Counted from the first letter of the stretch, positions 23,504 to 32,429 are shown. The stretch: 64,000 nt of DNA from JAAZGD01 sp034003765 (GCA_034003765.1 JAVEXZ010000007.1:1-64000), one strand, 5' to 3'. Notes: generated from the letters alone by a model not told the origin. Numbers and translations: made by a program.

Positions 23504-26500
23504 TATTATCAGCATGAGTGCTTCCTTTAATGGTTCTATAAATATTGTCTAGCTTGGAAGGATCTATTCTTTTACCATCTAAGGTTACATAGATTCCATC
23601 TCCATCATGGGTTTCTCTGAGATGAATCGTTCTTATGCTTGCAAAAGATTCTTTTTTCTGGTCTTTGATTTTATTTCTGGTAGTCTCATACAGTTCTCTT
23701 GACCCTTTGGCTGAGCATTTATCACAGATACAGATTTCAAACTCCCTTGTAATAAAAGCTGAATCACTCTTTCGGCTAATATTTGCCCCCAATGTATCTC
23801 CAGGCACCTGATGATAATGGGTATGAAGCAATTCATGGGCAAGATGAGAGTTTGCCTCTCCGTAAAAATCTTTATACAGCTTTAACACATCAAGATTGTC
23901 CTGAGATTTACGAATTTTAGAGCCTCTATCAATGTCGTTAATAACATTCTGTCTCTTTTCAAGAGAATCTATTTTTTCAGGTACTGGATGCCCAGCCCCT
24001 GATATGCATCCACCAGGGCATGCCATAACTTCAATCAAATCATAGCCTATTTCTTCTCCACGCACTAATTTCTGGATAATAGGCTCTGCATTGTTGATAC
24101 CACTTATAACGGCTACCCTAACTTTTATTCCATTCGCCTCAACTGTTGTTTCTTTAACACCATCGAACCCTCTGATTTCAGTAAAATCAAGATGATCTGT
24201 CAATGGCACACCCGAAAGCTCCTCTACCGCCATTCTTAATGCTGCTTCTGCAACGCCTCCTGAATTAGCAAAAAGTACTCCTGCGCCAGAAGCTATCTTA
24301 TATGGTTCATCGTAATCCTGAGGAACAACATCTGACCCATCAATTCCCTTTAGTTCCATCATCTCAAGCATTTCGTTTGAGTTTAGAACTGCGTCAACAT
24401 CTGGAACACCATCAGGCGCAAATTCAGGTCTCTTGGCCTCATACTTCTTGGCGATGCATGGCACGATGGATACTGCAAACAGGTCTTTTTTGTCTATTCC
24501 TATCAGCTGGGCATAATGACTTTTGATGGTGGCGCCCATCATCATCTGTGGTGATTTACAGGTTGAAAGATGAGGAATTAATTCCGGATACCTTTTTTCA
24601 ACCAGGTTAACCCACCCAGGACAGCAAGATGTAAACTGAGGCATAACGCCATTTTTTGTTACACGAGTTAAGAATTCCGTGGTTTCTTCCAATATAGTCA
24701 AATCTGCTCCAAAAGCATTATCAAATACCTTGTCAAAACCAAGTTTTTTTAGCATCCCAGCCATAAATGGCGTAGCCTCTTCTGCCGGAATATTATAATG
24801 AGAGGCAACGACAGCCCGTACTGCTGGCGCCAAAAATCCAACAACTGTCTTTTTGGGGTTATTAAGGGCACTGAATACTTCACCCTTTTCACTCTTATAT
24901 CGAAGGGCTCCACATGGACACGCATTTACACAATGTCCGCAGCTTATACAGTCAGTTTCTTGGAGCGGTAGCCCACTCTTGGTCCCAACAAGTTGGCGAC
25001 CATTTTTGATGTAGAAAGTCAGGATATTTGGTCCCTCAACTTCAGCACATGCTGCAATACAACGGCCACATGAAATACATTTATTATGGTCTCTCACTAT
25101 GAATGGATGATCCTCCATAATAGGGAAATAGGGACGATCATGAGACGATTTTTTGAATTCTATTTCATGTTCAGTAGCAGCATTTCTAAGATCACAACTA
25201 TATCTTTCTTTACATCCGCATTGCAGACACCTTTCCGCTTCCTCTAATGCTTCTTTTTCAGAAATTCCAAGTTCAACTTCCATAAAACTCTTCGTTCTGG
25301 TTTCCGAATCCATAGCTGGCATAACGGACCTCTTTAATCTTGGCATTTCTTCATATTCCCACTTTGGCAAATCTTCAAGAGTTCCTCTGCTACAGCTGTA
25401 ATCAGTACCGTGCTCCTTTACATATCCTTTATTTAGGAAAGAATCAATCGATTCAGAAGCACGATGCCCAGCGGCAATGGCTTGAATAACAGTTGCAGGA
25501 CCCGTTACGCAATCTCCACCAGCAAATATTTTCGCTTCAGAGGTTTCAAAAGTCTTTCCGTTAATGTCCACATCACCCCAGTTATTCAATTTTACGGGCA
25601 AATCATTATATAAGAATCTGGTATCTGTACTTTGTCCGATTGCCCCGATGACAGTATCTGCTTCTATAACAGTTTCAGTTCCATCGATGGGAATTGGTCT
25701 TCTTCTGCCTGAGCGGTCGGGTTCACCAAGTTCCATTTTAATGCAGTGTAAAAGTTTTTTATCACCTTTTGTCTCAATTTTCTCAGGAGAAATCAGGAAA
25801 ATCATTTCCACCCCTTCCTGAAGAGCTTCTTCAATTTCGTAAGGCTCTGCTGGCATTTCTTCACGGCCTCTGCGATAAATGATCGTAACCTTCTCTGCAC
25901 CATTTCTTAAAGCTGTTCTGGAACAGTCAATTGCTGTATTTCCTCCACCAATAATAACAACATTTTTACCTGTTTTTGTATCTAATCCTTTTGCATTCTG
26001 CTCTAGGTATTGAATTCCCATCCATATACCCTCAAATTGTATTGGTGTAGCGCCCCAGGAACCAATGGCAAGATAAACCGCATCGAAATCCTTTTGAAGA
26101 TCTGTAAGCATAATATGGGTACCTACAGATTTCCCAGTTATTAATTTCACTCCAAGGTTACGTATCAAGGTAATTTCTTTATCAAGAGTATCCTTTGGAA
26201 GACGATATTCTGGTATGCCATAACGCATCATTCCACCGGCATGAGGCTGACGTTCAAAGATTGTAACGTCATGTCCATTGATTGCGCTATAATAAGCTGC
26301 GGTAAGTCCTGAAGGGCCTGCACCGATTATAGCAATCTTCTTCCCTGTTGAAGGCTTTACTTTGGGTGTATATGGGTTCGTTCCAGCAATATCAAGGTCT
26401 GCTACAAAACGCTTAACATAGTTTATGGCGACGGGAGAATCTATCAGGTTCCGTCGACATTCTGCTTCACATGGATGGGGACATACACGGCCGCAAACCA

Positions 26501-26948
26501 AGGGAAAGGGATTGGTTTCCTTAATTACTTTCAAAGAATCAGTAAAATTCCCTGCCTGTGCATGGCGAAGATATTTTTGTACATCTACATTAGCAGGACA
26601 TGTACTTACACATGGGGCAACACAATCTGCATTATGATCTGAAAGAAGCTGCTCTAATCGAATTTTTCTGTAATCTTTCAGTTTCTGGGTATTGGTATGT
26701 ATAATCATGCCTTCCTTAATAGGCGTCTGACATGATTTCACCTCCACCTTATCTTTGCCCTCTCCCAACTCAATAACACATAACCCACAGTTTCCATTAG
26801 CTCTATCAAGCCTAATGTCATAGCAAAGATGTGGAACATGCACATCCTCCTGAATTAACGCCTGAAGAATAGTCAGTTCATCATAAACCTCCATTTCCCT
26901 TCCATTAACCATAACTTTAATACGTTTGTTTTTTGATATTGTTTTCAT
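23493..26948 (-). CDS. GltD-like domain fused to [FeFe] hydrogenase (group A2-like)
   Basis: The 1151-residue single chain has these parts. Residues 10-90: [2Fe-2S] ferredoxin domain (C42, C54, C57, C73). 101-180: Cys-rich GltD N-terminal cluster region (C109, C113, C117, C152, C156, C160, C164). 203-505: FAD and NAD(P) domains (GAGPSG at 209, GGGNTA at 334, FAGGDCVTGPATV at 475). 574-585: CLQCGCKERYSC. 624-677: two [4Fe-4S] motifs. 703-990: H-cluster domain with TSCCPGW, CKSPQMMMGA and MACPGGCISGAGHP. About 1000-1045: small-subunit-like region. 1063-1151: a thioredoxin-like tail. All H-cluster ligands and the proton-path Cys of TSCCP are present. It matches HydDB group A2 (glutamate-synthase-linked), whose role is unproven. 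H2 production or uptake coupled to NAD(P)H, perhaps bifurcating, is inferred. It is monocistronic; hydEFG are not in the window. Confidence 0.93.
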   Translation of the reverse strand: MKTISKNKRIKVMVNGREMEVYDELTILQALIQEDVHVPHLCYDIRLDRANGNCGLCVIELGEGKDKVEVKSCQTPIKEGMIIHTNTQKLKDYRKIRLEQLLSDHNADCVAPCVSTCPANVDVQKYLRHAQAGNFTDSLKVIKETNPFPLVCGRVCPHPCEAECRRNLIDSPVAINYVKRFVADLDIAGTNPYTPKVKPSTGKKIAIIGAGPSGLTAAYYSAINGHDVTIFERQPHAGGMMRYGIPEYRLPKDTLDKEITLIRNLGVKLITGKSVGTHIMLTDLQKDFDAVYLAIGSWGATPIQFEGIWMGIQYLEQNAKGLDTKTGKNVVIIGGGNTAIDCSRTALRNGAEKVTIIYRRGREEMPAEPYEIEEALQEGVEMIFLISPEKIETKGDKKLLHCIKMELGEPDRSGRRRPIPIDGTETVIEADTVIGAIGQSTDTRFLYNDLPVKLNNWGDVDINGKTFETSEAKIFAGGDCVTGPATVIQAIAAGHRASESIDSFLNKGYVKEHGTDYSCSRGTLEDLPKWEYEEMPRLKRSVMPAMDSETRTKSFMEVELGISEKEALEEAERCLQCGCKERYSCDLRNAATEHEIEFKKSSHDRPYFPIMEDHPFIVRDHNKCISCGRCIAACAEVEGPNILTFYIKNGRQLVGTKSGLPLQETDCISCGHCVNACPCGALRYKSEKGEVFSALNNPKKTVVGFLAPAVRAVVASHYNIPAEEATPFMAGMLKKLGFDKVFDNAFGADLTILEETTEFLTRVTKNGVMPQFTSCCPGWVNLVEKRYPELIPHLSTCKSPQMMMGATIKSHYAQLIGIDKKDLFAVSIVPCIAKKYEAKRPEFAPDGVPDVDAVLNSNEMLEMMELKGIDGSDVVPQDYDEPYKIASGAGVLFANSGGVAEAALRMAVEELSGVPLTDHLDFTEIRGFDGVKETTVEANGIKVRVAVISGINNAEPIIQKLVRGEEIGYDLIEVMACPGGCISGAGHPVPEKIDSLEKRQNVINDIDRGSKIRKSQDNLDVLKLYKDFYGEANSHLAHELLHTHYHQVPGDTLGANISRKSDSAFITREFEICICDKCSAKGSRELYETTRNKIKDQKKESFASIRTIHLRETHDGDGIYVTLDGKRIDPSKLDNIYRTIKGSTHADNMAE

Positions 26949-27030
26949 CTGGGAATAATCCTCCTTTTAATTCGCCTTCCTATTAAAATATGTATTTTAA
27001 TAAAGTCCAAAGTAAGATCGTTTAATATTG

Positions 27031-27048
27031 TTGTTCACAATTTAACAC
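27031..27048. promoter_or_regulatory. Rex-like operator upstream of the hydrogenase
   Basis: The 18-base sequence TTGTTCACAATTTAACAC matches the clostridial Rex consensus TTGTTAA-N4-TTAACAA at 12 of 14 specified positions. It lies 83 bases upstream of the hydrogenase start, and rex itself is in this window. Rex leaves such sites when the NADH/NAD+ ratio is high, so the hydrogenase would be induced under reducing stress. Binding is inferred. Confidence 0.6.
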
Positions 27049-27154
27049 ACCAGCTAAAAAACTTCAAATAAATTTCAAGATTTTTTATTGAGAATATACA
27101 GAATTATTATAAAATTGAAGTTCCCATTAGATTGGGCCCAAGCTGGGGGCACAC

Positions 27155-27186
27155 AAAAGAGCGAGAGGAAACCCTCTCGCTCTTTT
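27155..27186 (-). terminator. groEL terminator
   Basis: A perfect 14-bp stem (AAAAGAGCGAGAGG with CCTCTCGCTCTTTT) with a four-base loop lies 88 bases after the groEL stop. It can work in both directions and also insulates the hydrogenase promoter. Confidence 0.85.
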
Positions 27187-27273
27187 AATTATGTATTCTT
27201 ATGTTTTTAAAAGTAACTCAAACTTCAAAAGTTTCACAAGTAGTTCGAGCTTTAAGATTTTATGGGTGAGGAA

Positions 27274-28908
27274 CTACATCATTCCGCCCATACCACCCAT
27301 TCCGCCGCCCATTGGAGGCATCATTGGCTCATCTTCTTTGATTTCAACTACTCCTGCTTCAGTTGTTAGAAGCATGCTGGAAGCAGATGCTGCGTTTTGC
27401 AAGGCACTTCTTGATACCTTTGCTGGGTCTACGATTCCAGCTGATATCATATCCATGTACTGCTCTGTTTCGGCATTGAATCCTGTACCAACTTTGGAAG
27501 CCTTAACTTTAGAAACTACTACGCTTCCCTCAAAACCTGCATTCTCAGCTATTTGCCTAACTGGTTCTTCTAAGGCTCTCATAATAATATTAGCCCCAGT
27601 TTTTTCGTCTCCAGAAAGAGTCTTAACATACTTTGCGACTGCAGGTAATGCATTAACAAATGTTACACCACCACCAGCTACAATACCTTCTTCTACTGCA
27701 GCCTTTGTAGCATTAAGGGCATCTTCAATTCTCAATTTAGTTTCTTTTAGCTCTGTCTCTGTTGCTGCTCCTACCTGAATAACTGCAACACCACCAGAAA
27801 GCTTTGCTAGTCTCTCTAAAGTTTTTTCTTTATCAAAATCACTTGTGCTATCAGCCGCTTGAGTCTTCAATTGCTCACAACGAGCCTTTATCGCTTCAGG
27901 ATCTCCCCCGCCGCCTACGATAACAGTGTTTTCTTTGTTTACTTTTGCTGATGTTGCTTGACCAAGCATATCTAGTGTTGCTTCTTTAAGGTCATAACCT
28001 AGTTCTTCAGTTATTACTGTTCCACCGGTCAAAATAGCCAAGTCTTCCATCATAGCTTTTCTTCTTTCCCCGAATCCAGGGGCCTTAACCGCTACGCAGT
28101 CAAAGGTTCCTCGAATTTTATTTACCACGATAGTTGCAAGGGCATCGCCTTCTAAGTCCTCACAGACGATAAGAAGTTTTTTACCCTGTTGTACTATTTG
28201 CTCTAGTAATGGAAGAAGTTCTTGGATATTAGTGATTTTCTTATCTGTTAAGAGGATGTAGGGAGCTTCCATGTTGGCTTCCATTTTCTCTGTATCATTA
28301 ACCATGTAGGCTGATAGGTATCCTCTATCAAATTGCATACCTTCAACTACTTCAAGAGTAGTCCCCATTGATTTTGATTCTTCAACAGTAATAACCCCAT
28401 CTTTTCCCACTTTTTCCATTGCTTCTGCAATTAGGTTTCCAATCTCATGGTCTCCTGCAGATACAGCTGCTACCTGAGATATAGATTCTTTGGAATCTAC
28501 AACCTTGGATAAGGCTGCGATTTCCTTAACAGCAATTTCAACAGCTCCCTGAATTCCTCTTTTAAGGCTCATTGGGTTGGCTCCTGCAGCTACGTTCTTG
28601 AATCCTTCTTTGATAATGCTTTGAGCAAGTATTGTAGCAGTAGTGGTGCCGTCTCCAGCTATGTCATTGGTCTTGGTAGCTACTTCTTTTACAAGCTGAG
28701 CTCCCATGTTTTCAACTGCATCTTCAAGTTCGATTTCCTTTGCGATTGTTACTCCGTCATTTGTTATAACGGGACCACCAAATTTCTTTTGTAGTAAGAC
28801 ATTGCGACCTTTAGGACCTAAGGTTATTTTTACGGTGTTGGCTAACTTGTCCACACCTGCCATTAAGCTTTTTCGTGCGTCTTCTCCATAATATAGTTCT
28901 TTTGCCAT
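27274..28908 (-). CDS. groL: Chaperonin GroEL (Hsp60)
   Basis: The 544-residue chaperonin has the family start AKELYYGEDARKSLMAGVDKLA, GPKGRNVLLQKKFGGPVITNDGVT, the ATPase motif GDGTTTATILAQ, and the usual Gly/Met-rich tail ending GGMGGMGGMM. It folds proteins in a double-ring with GroES. It follows groES by 15 bases in one operon under CIRCE control. Confidence 0.99.
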   Translation of the reverse strand: MAKELYYGEDARKSLMAGVDKLANTVKITLGPKGRNVLLQKKFGGPVITNDGVTIAKEIELEDAVENMGAQLVKEVATKTNDIAGDGTTTATILAQSIIKEGFKNVAAGANPMSLKRGIQGAVEIAVKEIAALSKVVDSKESISQVAAVSAGDHEIGNLIAEAMEKVGKDGVITVEESKSMGTTLEVVEGMQFDRGYLSAYMVNDTEKMEANMEAPYILLTDKKITNIQELLPLLEQIVQQGKKLLIVCEDLEGDALATIVVNKIRGTFDCVAVKAPGFGERRKAMMEDLAILTGGTVITEELGYDLKEATLDMLGQATSAKVNKENTVIVGGGGDPEAIKARCEQLKTQAADSTSDFDKEKTLERLAKLSGGVAVIQVGAATETELKETKLRIEDALNATKAAVEEGIVAGGGVTFVNALPAVAKYVKTLSGDEKTGANIIMRALEEPVRQIAENAGFEGSVVVSKVKASKVGTGFNAETEQYMDMISAGIVDPAKVSRSALQNAASASSMLLTTEAGVVEIKEDEPMMPPMGGGMGGMGGMM

Positions 28909-28923
28909 TATTATTACCCCCCC

Positions 28924-29202
28924 TTATTTAATCGTTGCTAAAATATCACTTTGTGATACTATCATGTACTCTTCCCCATCATACTTTACATCGTCTCCGC
29001 CGTACTTTCTAAAAATAACTTTATCTCCGGCTTTAACTTCCATAGGTTCATCCTTAGTCCCAGGACCAACAGCTATTACTTCAGCGATTTGTGGACGCTC
29101 CTTAGCTTGACCAGGTAAAACGATTCCGCTTGCTGTCTTTTCCTCTGCCTCCATTTTTTTGATGACCAGTTTGTCACCTAAAGGTTTAATTCCAAAGCTC
29201 AT
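28924..29202 (-). CDS. groES: Co-chaperonin GroES (Hsp10)
   Basis: This protein has 92 residues from MSFGIKPLGDKLV at 29202. An upstream in-frame ATG at 29250 is rejected because AAAGGAG lies just before 29202 and the extra 16 residues are not conserved in the family. The mobile-loop segment EEKTASGIVLPGQAKERPQ is intact. It caps GroEL. The operon promoter and CIRCE lie directly upstream. Confidence 0.98.
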   Translation of the reverse strand: MSFGIKPLGDKLVIKKMEAEEKTASGIVLPGQAKERPQIAEVIAVGPGTKDEPMEVKAGDKVIFRKYGGDDVKYDGEEYMIVSQSDILATIK

Positions 29203-29253
29203 TTTTCGTACTCCTTTCTTGTATGTATAATTATTATTAAAACAATTCATTTG

Positions 29254-29280
29254 TTAGCACTCCCTTTTGTTGAGTGCTAA
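29254..29280 (-). promoter_or_regulatory. CIRCE operator (HrcA-binding) of groESL
   Basis: TTAGCACTC-N9-GAGTGCTAA is a perfect CIRCE element, 51 bases before the groES start. HrcA represses groESL here until heat stress. hrcA is not in the window. Confidence 0.97.
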
Positions 29281-29284
29281 GAGT

Positions 29285-29313
29285 AATATACTCTTTTTTA
29301 CAACCCCTGTCAA
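29285..29313 (-). promoter_or_regulatory. SigA-type promoter of groESL
   Basis: On the minus strand TTGACA is followed after 17 bases by TATATT, and CIRCE lies immediately downstream at the expected transcription start. Confidence 0.88.
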
Positions 29314-29462
29314 CCTTTTTTTGGGGAAAAATTTCAAAAAAACATAAAAATTTTCATGTAGAAATAAAAAAATGATGCTTTGGGCACCATTTAATGGCTA
29401 ATGTTAGAAATTCCAGAGAATTTAAGGGCAAAAAACTGTATTGGTTTACATAATTATTTCAA

Positions 29463-29499
29463 TGGCTGGATTGGCCGGGTTGGCTGGGCTGGCTGGGTT
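29463..29499. repeat. Short GGCTGGGTT-type repeats after the DNA glycosylase gene
   Basis: About four imperfect 9-10-bp units (TGGCTGGAT, TGGCCGGGT, TGGCTGGGC, TGGCTGGGT) abut the stop codon of the glycosylase gene. Confidence 0.6.
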
Positions 29500-30386
29500 T
29501 ATTTTGCATTACTCATTTTAATAGCATAGTTAAATAGATACTGCTGAGCAATTCCACCATAAGCCCCAAATTTTTCTCTGGCAAAAGCCTCCATGGCTTT
29601 GGTATCATCAAGGGCAAATCCATAAAGCTGATTCATCATTCTTTTCATCCAAATATCTAAGGGAAAACTGTCTCTCTGGCCCAGTCCATAAAGCATCATG
29701 CAATTAGCAACCTTTGCTCCCACCCCAGGAAACTCTAAAAGATATTTCAACCCTTCTTCCTGGCTTTTTAAGTTGCAAGAAGATAATCTGGCCTCACCAT
29801 CTCTAACTACCATTTTTGCGGCTTTAAGCAAGTAAGGTGTCCGGTAGCCAAGCTTAACAGGAGCCAAGTCCTCCTCTGTAAGGCTAGCCAGCTTATATGG
29901 TGAAGGAAATGTGTAACGATCTTTACCAAAATGCTGTCCTAAAGGTTCGCCAAATAAAGTGCTTAGTGATTCTACGCATTTTTTTATCCTGGGAATATGA
30001 TTATTCTGAGAGATAATAAATGATATCAATGTTTCCCAAGGGTCTTGGTTTAATAAGTGTATGCCTGGCCCCCGGGAAATTATCTCTTCCATTTTGGGGT
30101 CTTCATTTATTAGAGCTCTTTTAATGGCACCATAGTCTGTTCCAAGGTCTAGGTAATGATGCCAAAAATCCTCATGACCATTTTTTCTGTCCCCATTACC
30201 TTCAAGGCCCCAGTCTTCTATAAGTAAGACTCTCTCATCCTTATTTTCTACAACTTCAATACGTCCTAGCCTACCACCGGCTACCCCAAGATACCTACCC
30301 TCATCATCCGATTCCCAACGAAAACACTGGCCACATTCAAATGTATCTCTTGGCTGAAAATCTCCTAAAAGAGGAATTTCTATCAT
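29499..30386 (-). CDS. 8-oxoguanine DNA glycosylase-like HhH-GPD protein
   Basis: The 295-residue protein resembles Ogg1-type glycosylase/lyases. The N-terminal OGG domain (FECGQCFRWESDDEGRYLGVAGGRL) is followed by the HhH-GPD core: ISQNNHIPRIKKCVESLS, then LEFPGVGAKVANCMMLYGLGQRDSFPLDIWMKR. The Lys of GAKVANC and the Asp of PLDIWM are the expected catalytic residues for removing oxidised guanine and nicking the strand. It overlaps the ATPase gene start by four bases (ATGA), so the two are translationally coupled. Confidence 0.88.
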   Translation of the reverse strand: MIEIPLLGDFQPRDTFECGQCFRWESDDEGRYLGVAGGRLGRIEVVENKDERVLLIEDWGLEGNGDRKNGHEDFWHHYLDLGTDYGAIKRALINEDPKMEEIISRGPGIHLLNQDPWETLISFIISQNNHIPRIKKCVESLSTLFGEPLGQHFGKDRYTFPSPYKLASLTEEDLAPVKLGYRTPYLLKAAKMVVRDGEARLSSCNLKSQEEGLKYLLEFPGVGAKVANCMMLYGLGQRDSFPLDIWMKRMMNQLYGFALDDTKAMEAFAREKFGAYGGIAQQYLFNYAIKMSNAK

Positions 30387-31192
30387 AGCTCTAGCCCTCT
30401 TATTTCCACATCCACTCGGCCCACATTAAAGGCTGTCATTTCTGATACTTTGTTTACTATGATTCTCTGAAACTCCTTAGCAGATTCAATTAACTGGTAG
30501 CCATACTTCATCATAACCAGTACTGTTATATCTACACTTTCTTTTCCTGTAATTGTTGTTACCCTCAAAACCTTTGCTACAGAAATTGCCTCAGTTGATA
30601 GTATATTTACGATATCACTTATTGCATTATCAGAAATAAAAAAATTACCCATATAACTATATGTCGGCCTTACTACGGATTTCTCAGAAAAACCAGCCCT
30701 TCCTGAGGCAAGTTCCTTGAAAATTCTTAGTGGATCCACAAAGTAGCCTGGGAAGTCTTTTTTCAATTGAAATGTGGGGACAGGTATAACGTGTTTTCCC
30801 ATTTCATGTCTCTGTTTTTTAGCATAGAGTCGTTCTTTTTCCGTAGTTAAATCTTCTATGTATATTATCTCATCAATAGGCGGAAGCTCTAGCCGCTCTG
30901 CAATTCTGTGAACCATCTTATCAGAGGTTCCAAGAATAAGGATTTTGTTGGGGCCTAACCCATTAATCTTACCCATTACGGCATTTCGATGGCTGTCCTC
31001 ATTAAATAAGGCTGTTTTAATAGCCCCTATAACTGTTTCTTGCCTTTTTGCGGAAGTTCCCGCTAATATACCATTGCCATAAATCAAAAGACCATCATCA
31101 ATTATCACCTCAATATCAAGGTCTCTACAAAGATTCATGGCCTGATAACTTTTGCCTGTTCCACTTTTACCAACTAGGGCATATACTTTCAT
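30383..31192 (-). CDS. P-loop ATPase of unknown role
   Basis: The protein has about 269 residues from MKVYALVGKSGTGKS at 31192, where AGGAG precedes the ATG. A Walker A motif (residues 7-14) and a possible Walker B (KILILGTSDKM or EIIYIED) are visible. The C-terminal half (from about residue 180) resembles an Asp23/Gls24-like alpha-beta segment and holds ITVLVMMKYG. Related proteins occur widely in Clostridia without known function. It is followed by the DNA glycosylase in one operon. The role is not known. Confidence 0.7.
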   Translation of the reverse strand: MKVYALVGKSGTGKSYQAMNLCRDLDIEVIIDDGLLIYGNGILAGTSAKRQETVIGAIKTALFNEDSHRNAVMGKINGLGPNKILILGTSDKMVHRIAERLELPPIDEIIYIEDLTTEKERLYAKKQRHEMGKHVIPVPTFQLKKDFPGYFVDPLRIFKELASGRAGFSEKSVVRPTYSYMGNFFISDNAISDIVNILSTEAISVAKVLRVTTITGKESVDITVLVMMKYGYQLIESAKEFQRIIVNKVSEMTAFNVGRVDVEIRGLEL

Positions 31193-31296
31193 GGAATAAT
31201 CTCCTATATCTTTACTTGGAAATAATATGGTGGTATAATACATTTGTTCTTTGAACTAGAGATAAATAAGGATCATTTTTTAAAGGAGGATCAATA

Positions 31297-31467
31297 ATGA
31301 GCTATAAAATCACTGAAGACTGTATCTCTTGCGGAGCTTGCGAGCCGGAATGCCCAACAGAAGCTATTTCTCCAGGCGAATCCATTTACGTAATCGATGC
31401 AGAAAAATGCATTGACTGTGGAGCATGTGCAGACGTTTGCCCAACAGATTCTTGCGTAGAAGCATAG
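31297..31467 (+). CDS. 2[4Fe-4S] ferredoxin, clostridial type
   Basis: The small 56-residue protein starts MSYKITEDC and carries two complete cluster motifs, CISCGACEPECP and CIDCGACADVCP. It is preceded by AAAGGAGG and ends with a perfect terminator. It is the likely soluble electron carrier between PFOR, NfnAB and the hydrogenase. It converges on rex. Confidence 0.97.
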   Translation: MSYKITEDCISCGACEPECPTEAISPGESIYVIDAEKCIDCGACADVCPTDSCVEA

Positions 31468-31491
31468 TTTAAAAAGAAAAGCACTTACCAT

Positions 31492-31531
31492 ATAGCCGTT
31501 TCGTGTCAACGAGACGGCTATTTATTTTTTT
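31492..31531 (+). terminator. Ferredoxin terminator
   Basis: A 13-bp stem from 31492 to 31521 (arms ATAGCCGTTTCGT and ACGAGACGGCTAT, one G-U pair, GTCA loop) is followed by TTATTTTTTTG. Confidence 0.9.
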
Positions 31532-31672
31532 GTCCTTAGCGCCCTTTCGTGTCAAGGAGACGGCTATTTATTTTTTTGTACTTAGCGCCCTTTCGTGCCA
31601 AGGAGACGGCTATTTATTTTTTTGTACTTAGCGCTTTTTCGTGTAAAGGAGACGGCTATTTATTTCTACTAA
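31500..31672. repeat. Four tandem 46-bp copies of a terminator arm
   Basis: Units start at 31500, 31546, 31592 and 31638, each with TTCGTG and GAGACGGCTATTTATT, and all but the last with the T tract. Only the first has an intact upstream arm. The array fills the space between the convergent ferredoxin and rex genes. Confidence 0.9.
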
Positions 31673-31696
31673 GATCCTTTCTAATCGAGCAGAGGG

Positions 31697-32356
31697 CTAT
31701 TTGGTTTTCTCTTCTTTAGCTTCCTGCCTATGAACGGTGTTTATATGGTAGGCCAAAGAATGAAGGCTATCTGAAAGGTGAACGTTTTCCACTGCAACCC
31801 TATCTGGTACCTCCAAATCAAGGACTGCAAAGTTCCAAATACCTTGAACTCCTGCGAATACCATTTTGTCAGCTATTTCTTGGGCTGATTCCTGTTGACT
31901 GCAAATTACTCCGATATCAATTTTATTAGCTTCGATATATGGTACCAGGGTCTCATAGTCCAGAATCTCTATGCCGTTGCTAGATGTACCAATTTTAAAT
32001 TTATTGTTATCGAAAAGTGCTTTAAGGGAAAAGCCCACCTTGCCGTAAATATAGTTAGCCACAGCAGTTCCCAGCTTACCAGCTCCAACAATAACCATGG
32101 TATGTTCCCTATCTAAGCCCAATATACTACTAATTTCCCCTAGGAGGGCTTCAACATTATAGCCGTAACCTTGTTGTCCAAATCCCCCGAAGTTGTTTAA
32201 GTCTTGGCGTATTTGAGAAGCAGTGTATTCCATTAGATGACTTAACTCACTGGAAGAGATTTTTGCTACATCCTTTTTATTTAGCTCTGCAAGATATCTT
32301 CGATAGCGGGGCAATCTCTTAATAACCGCACTGGATATCTTTTTATTGGTTTTCAT
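31697..32356 (-). CDS. rex: Redox-sensing transcriptional repressor Rex
   Basis: The 219-residue protein has the N-terminal winged helix (KKISSAVIKRLPRYRRYLAEL, SSSELSHLMEYTASQIRQDLNNFGGFGQQGYGYNVEAL) and an NAD(H)-binding Rossmann fold with VGAGKLGTAVANY. All are diagnostic of Rex, which senses NADH/NAD+ and represses fermentative and hydrogenase genes. A matching operator lies before the hydrogenase at 27031. AAGGAG precedes the ATG. Confidence 0.97.
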   Translation of the reverse strand: MKTNKKISSAVIKRLPRYRRYLAELNKKDVAKISSSELSHLMEYTASQIRQDLNNFGGFGQQGYGYNVEALLGEISSILGLDREHTMVIVGAGKLGTAVANYIYGKVGFSLKALFDNNKFKIGTSSNGIEILDYETLVPYIEANKIDIGVICSQQESAQEIADKMVFAGVQGIWNFAVLDLEVPDRVAVENVHLSDSLHSLAYHINTVHRQEAKEEKTK

Positions 32357-32405
32357 GGACTTCTCCTTGCATTATTTATTAACAGCTATTTTATTAATCT
32401 ACAAA

Positions 32406-32429
32406 AAAACCCGCTTTCAAACGGGTTTT
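32406..32429 (-). terminator. acpP terminator
   Basis: AAAACCCG and CGGGTTTT form an 8-bp stem; on the minus strand it is followed by TTTG. It lies 17 bases after the acpP stop and upstream of rex. Confidence 0.85.

Noticed and set aside
31500..31672. CRISPR array, because of regularly spaced repeats
   Set aside because: The 46-bp units are contiguous without unique spacers and derive from the ferredoxin terminator.
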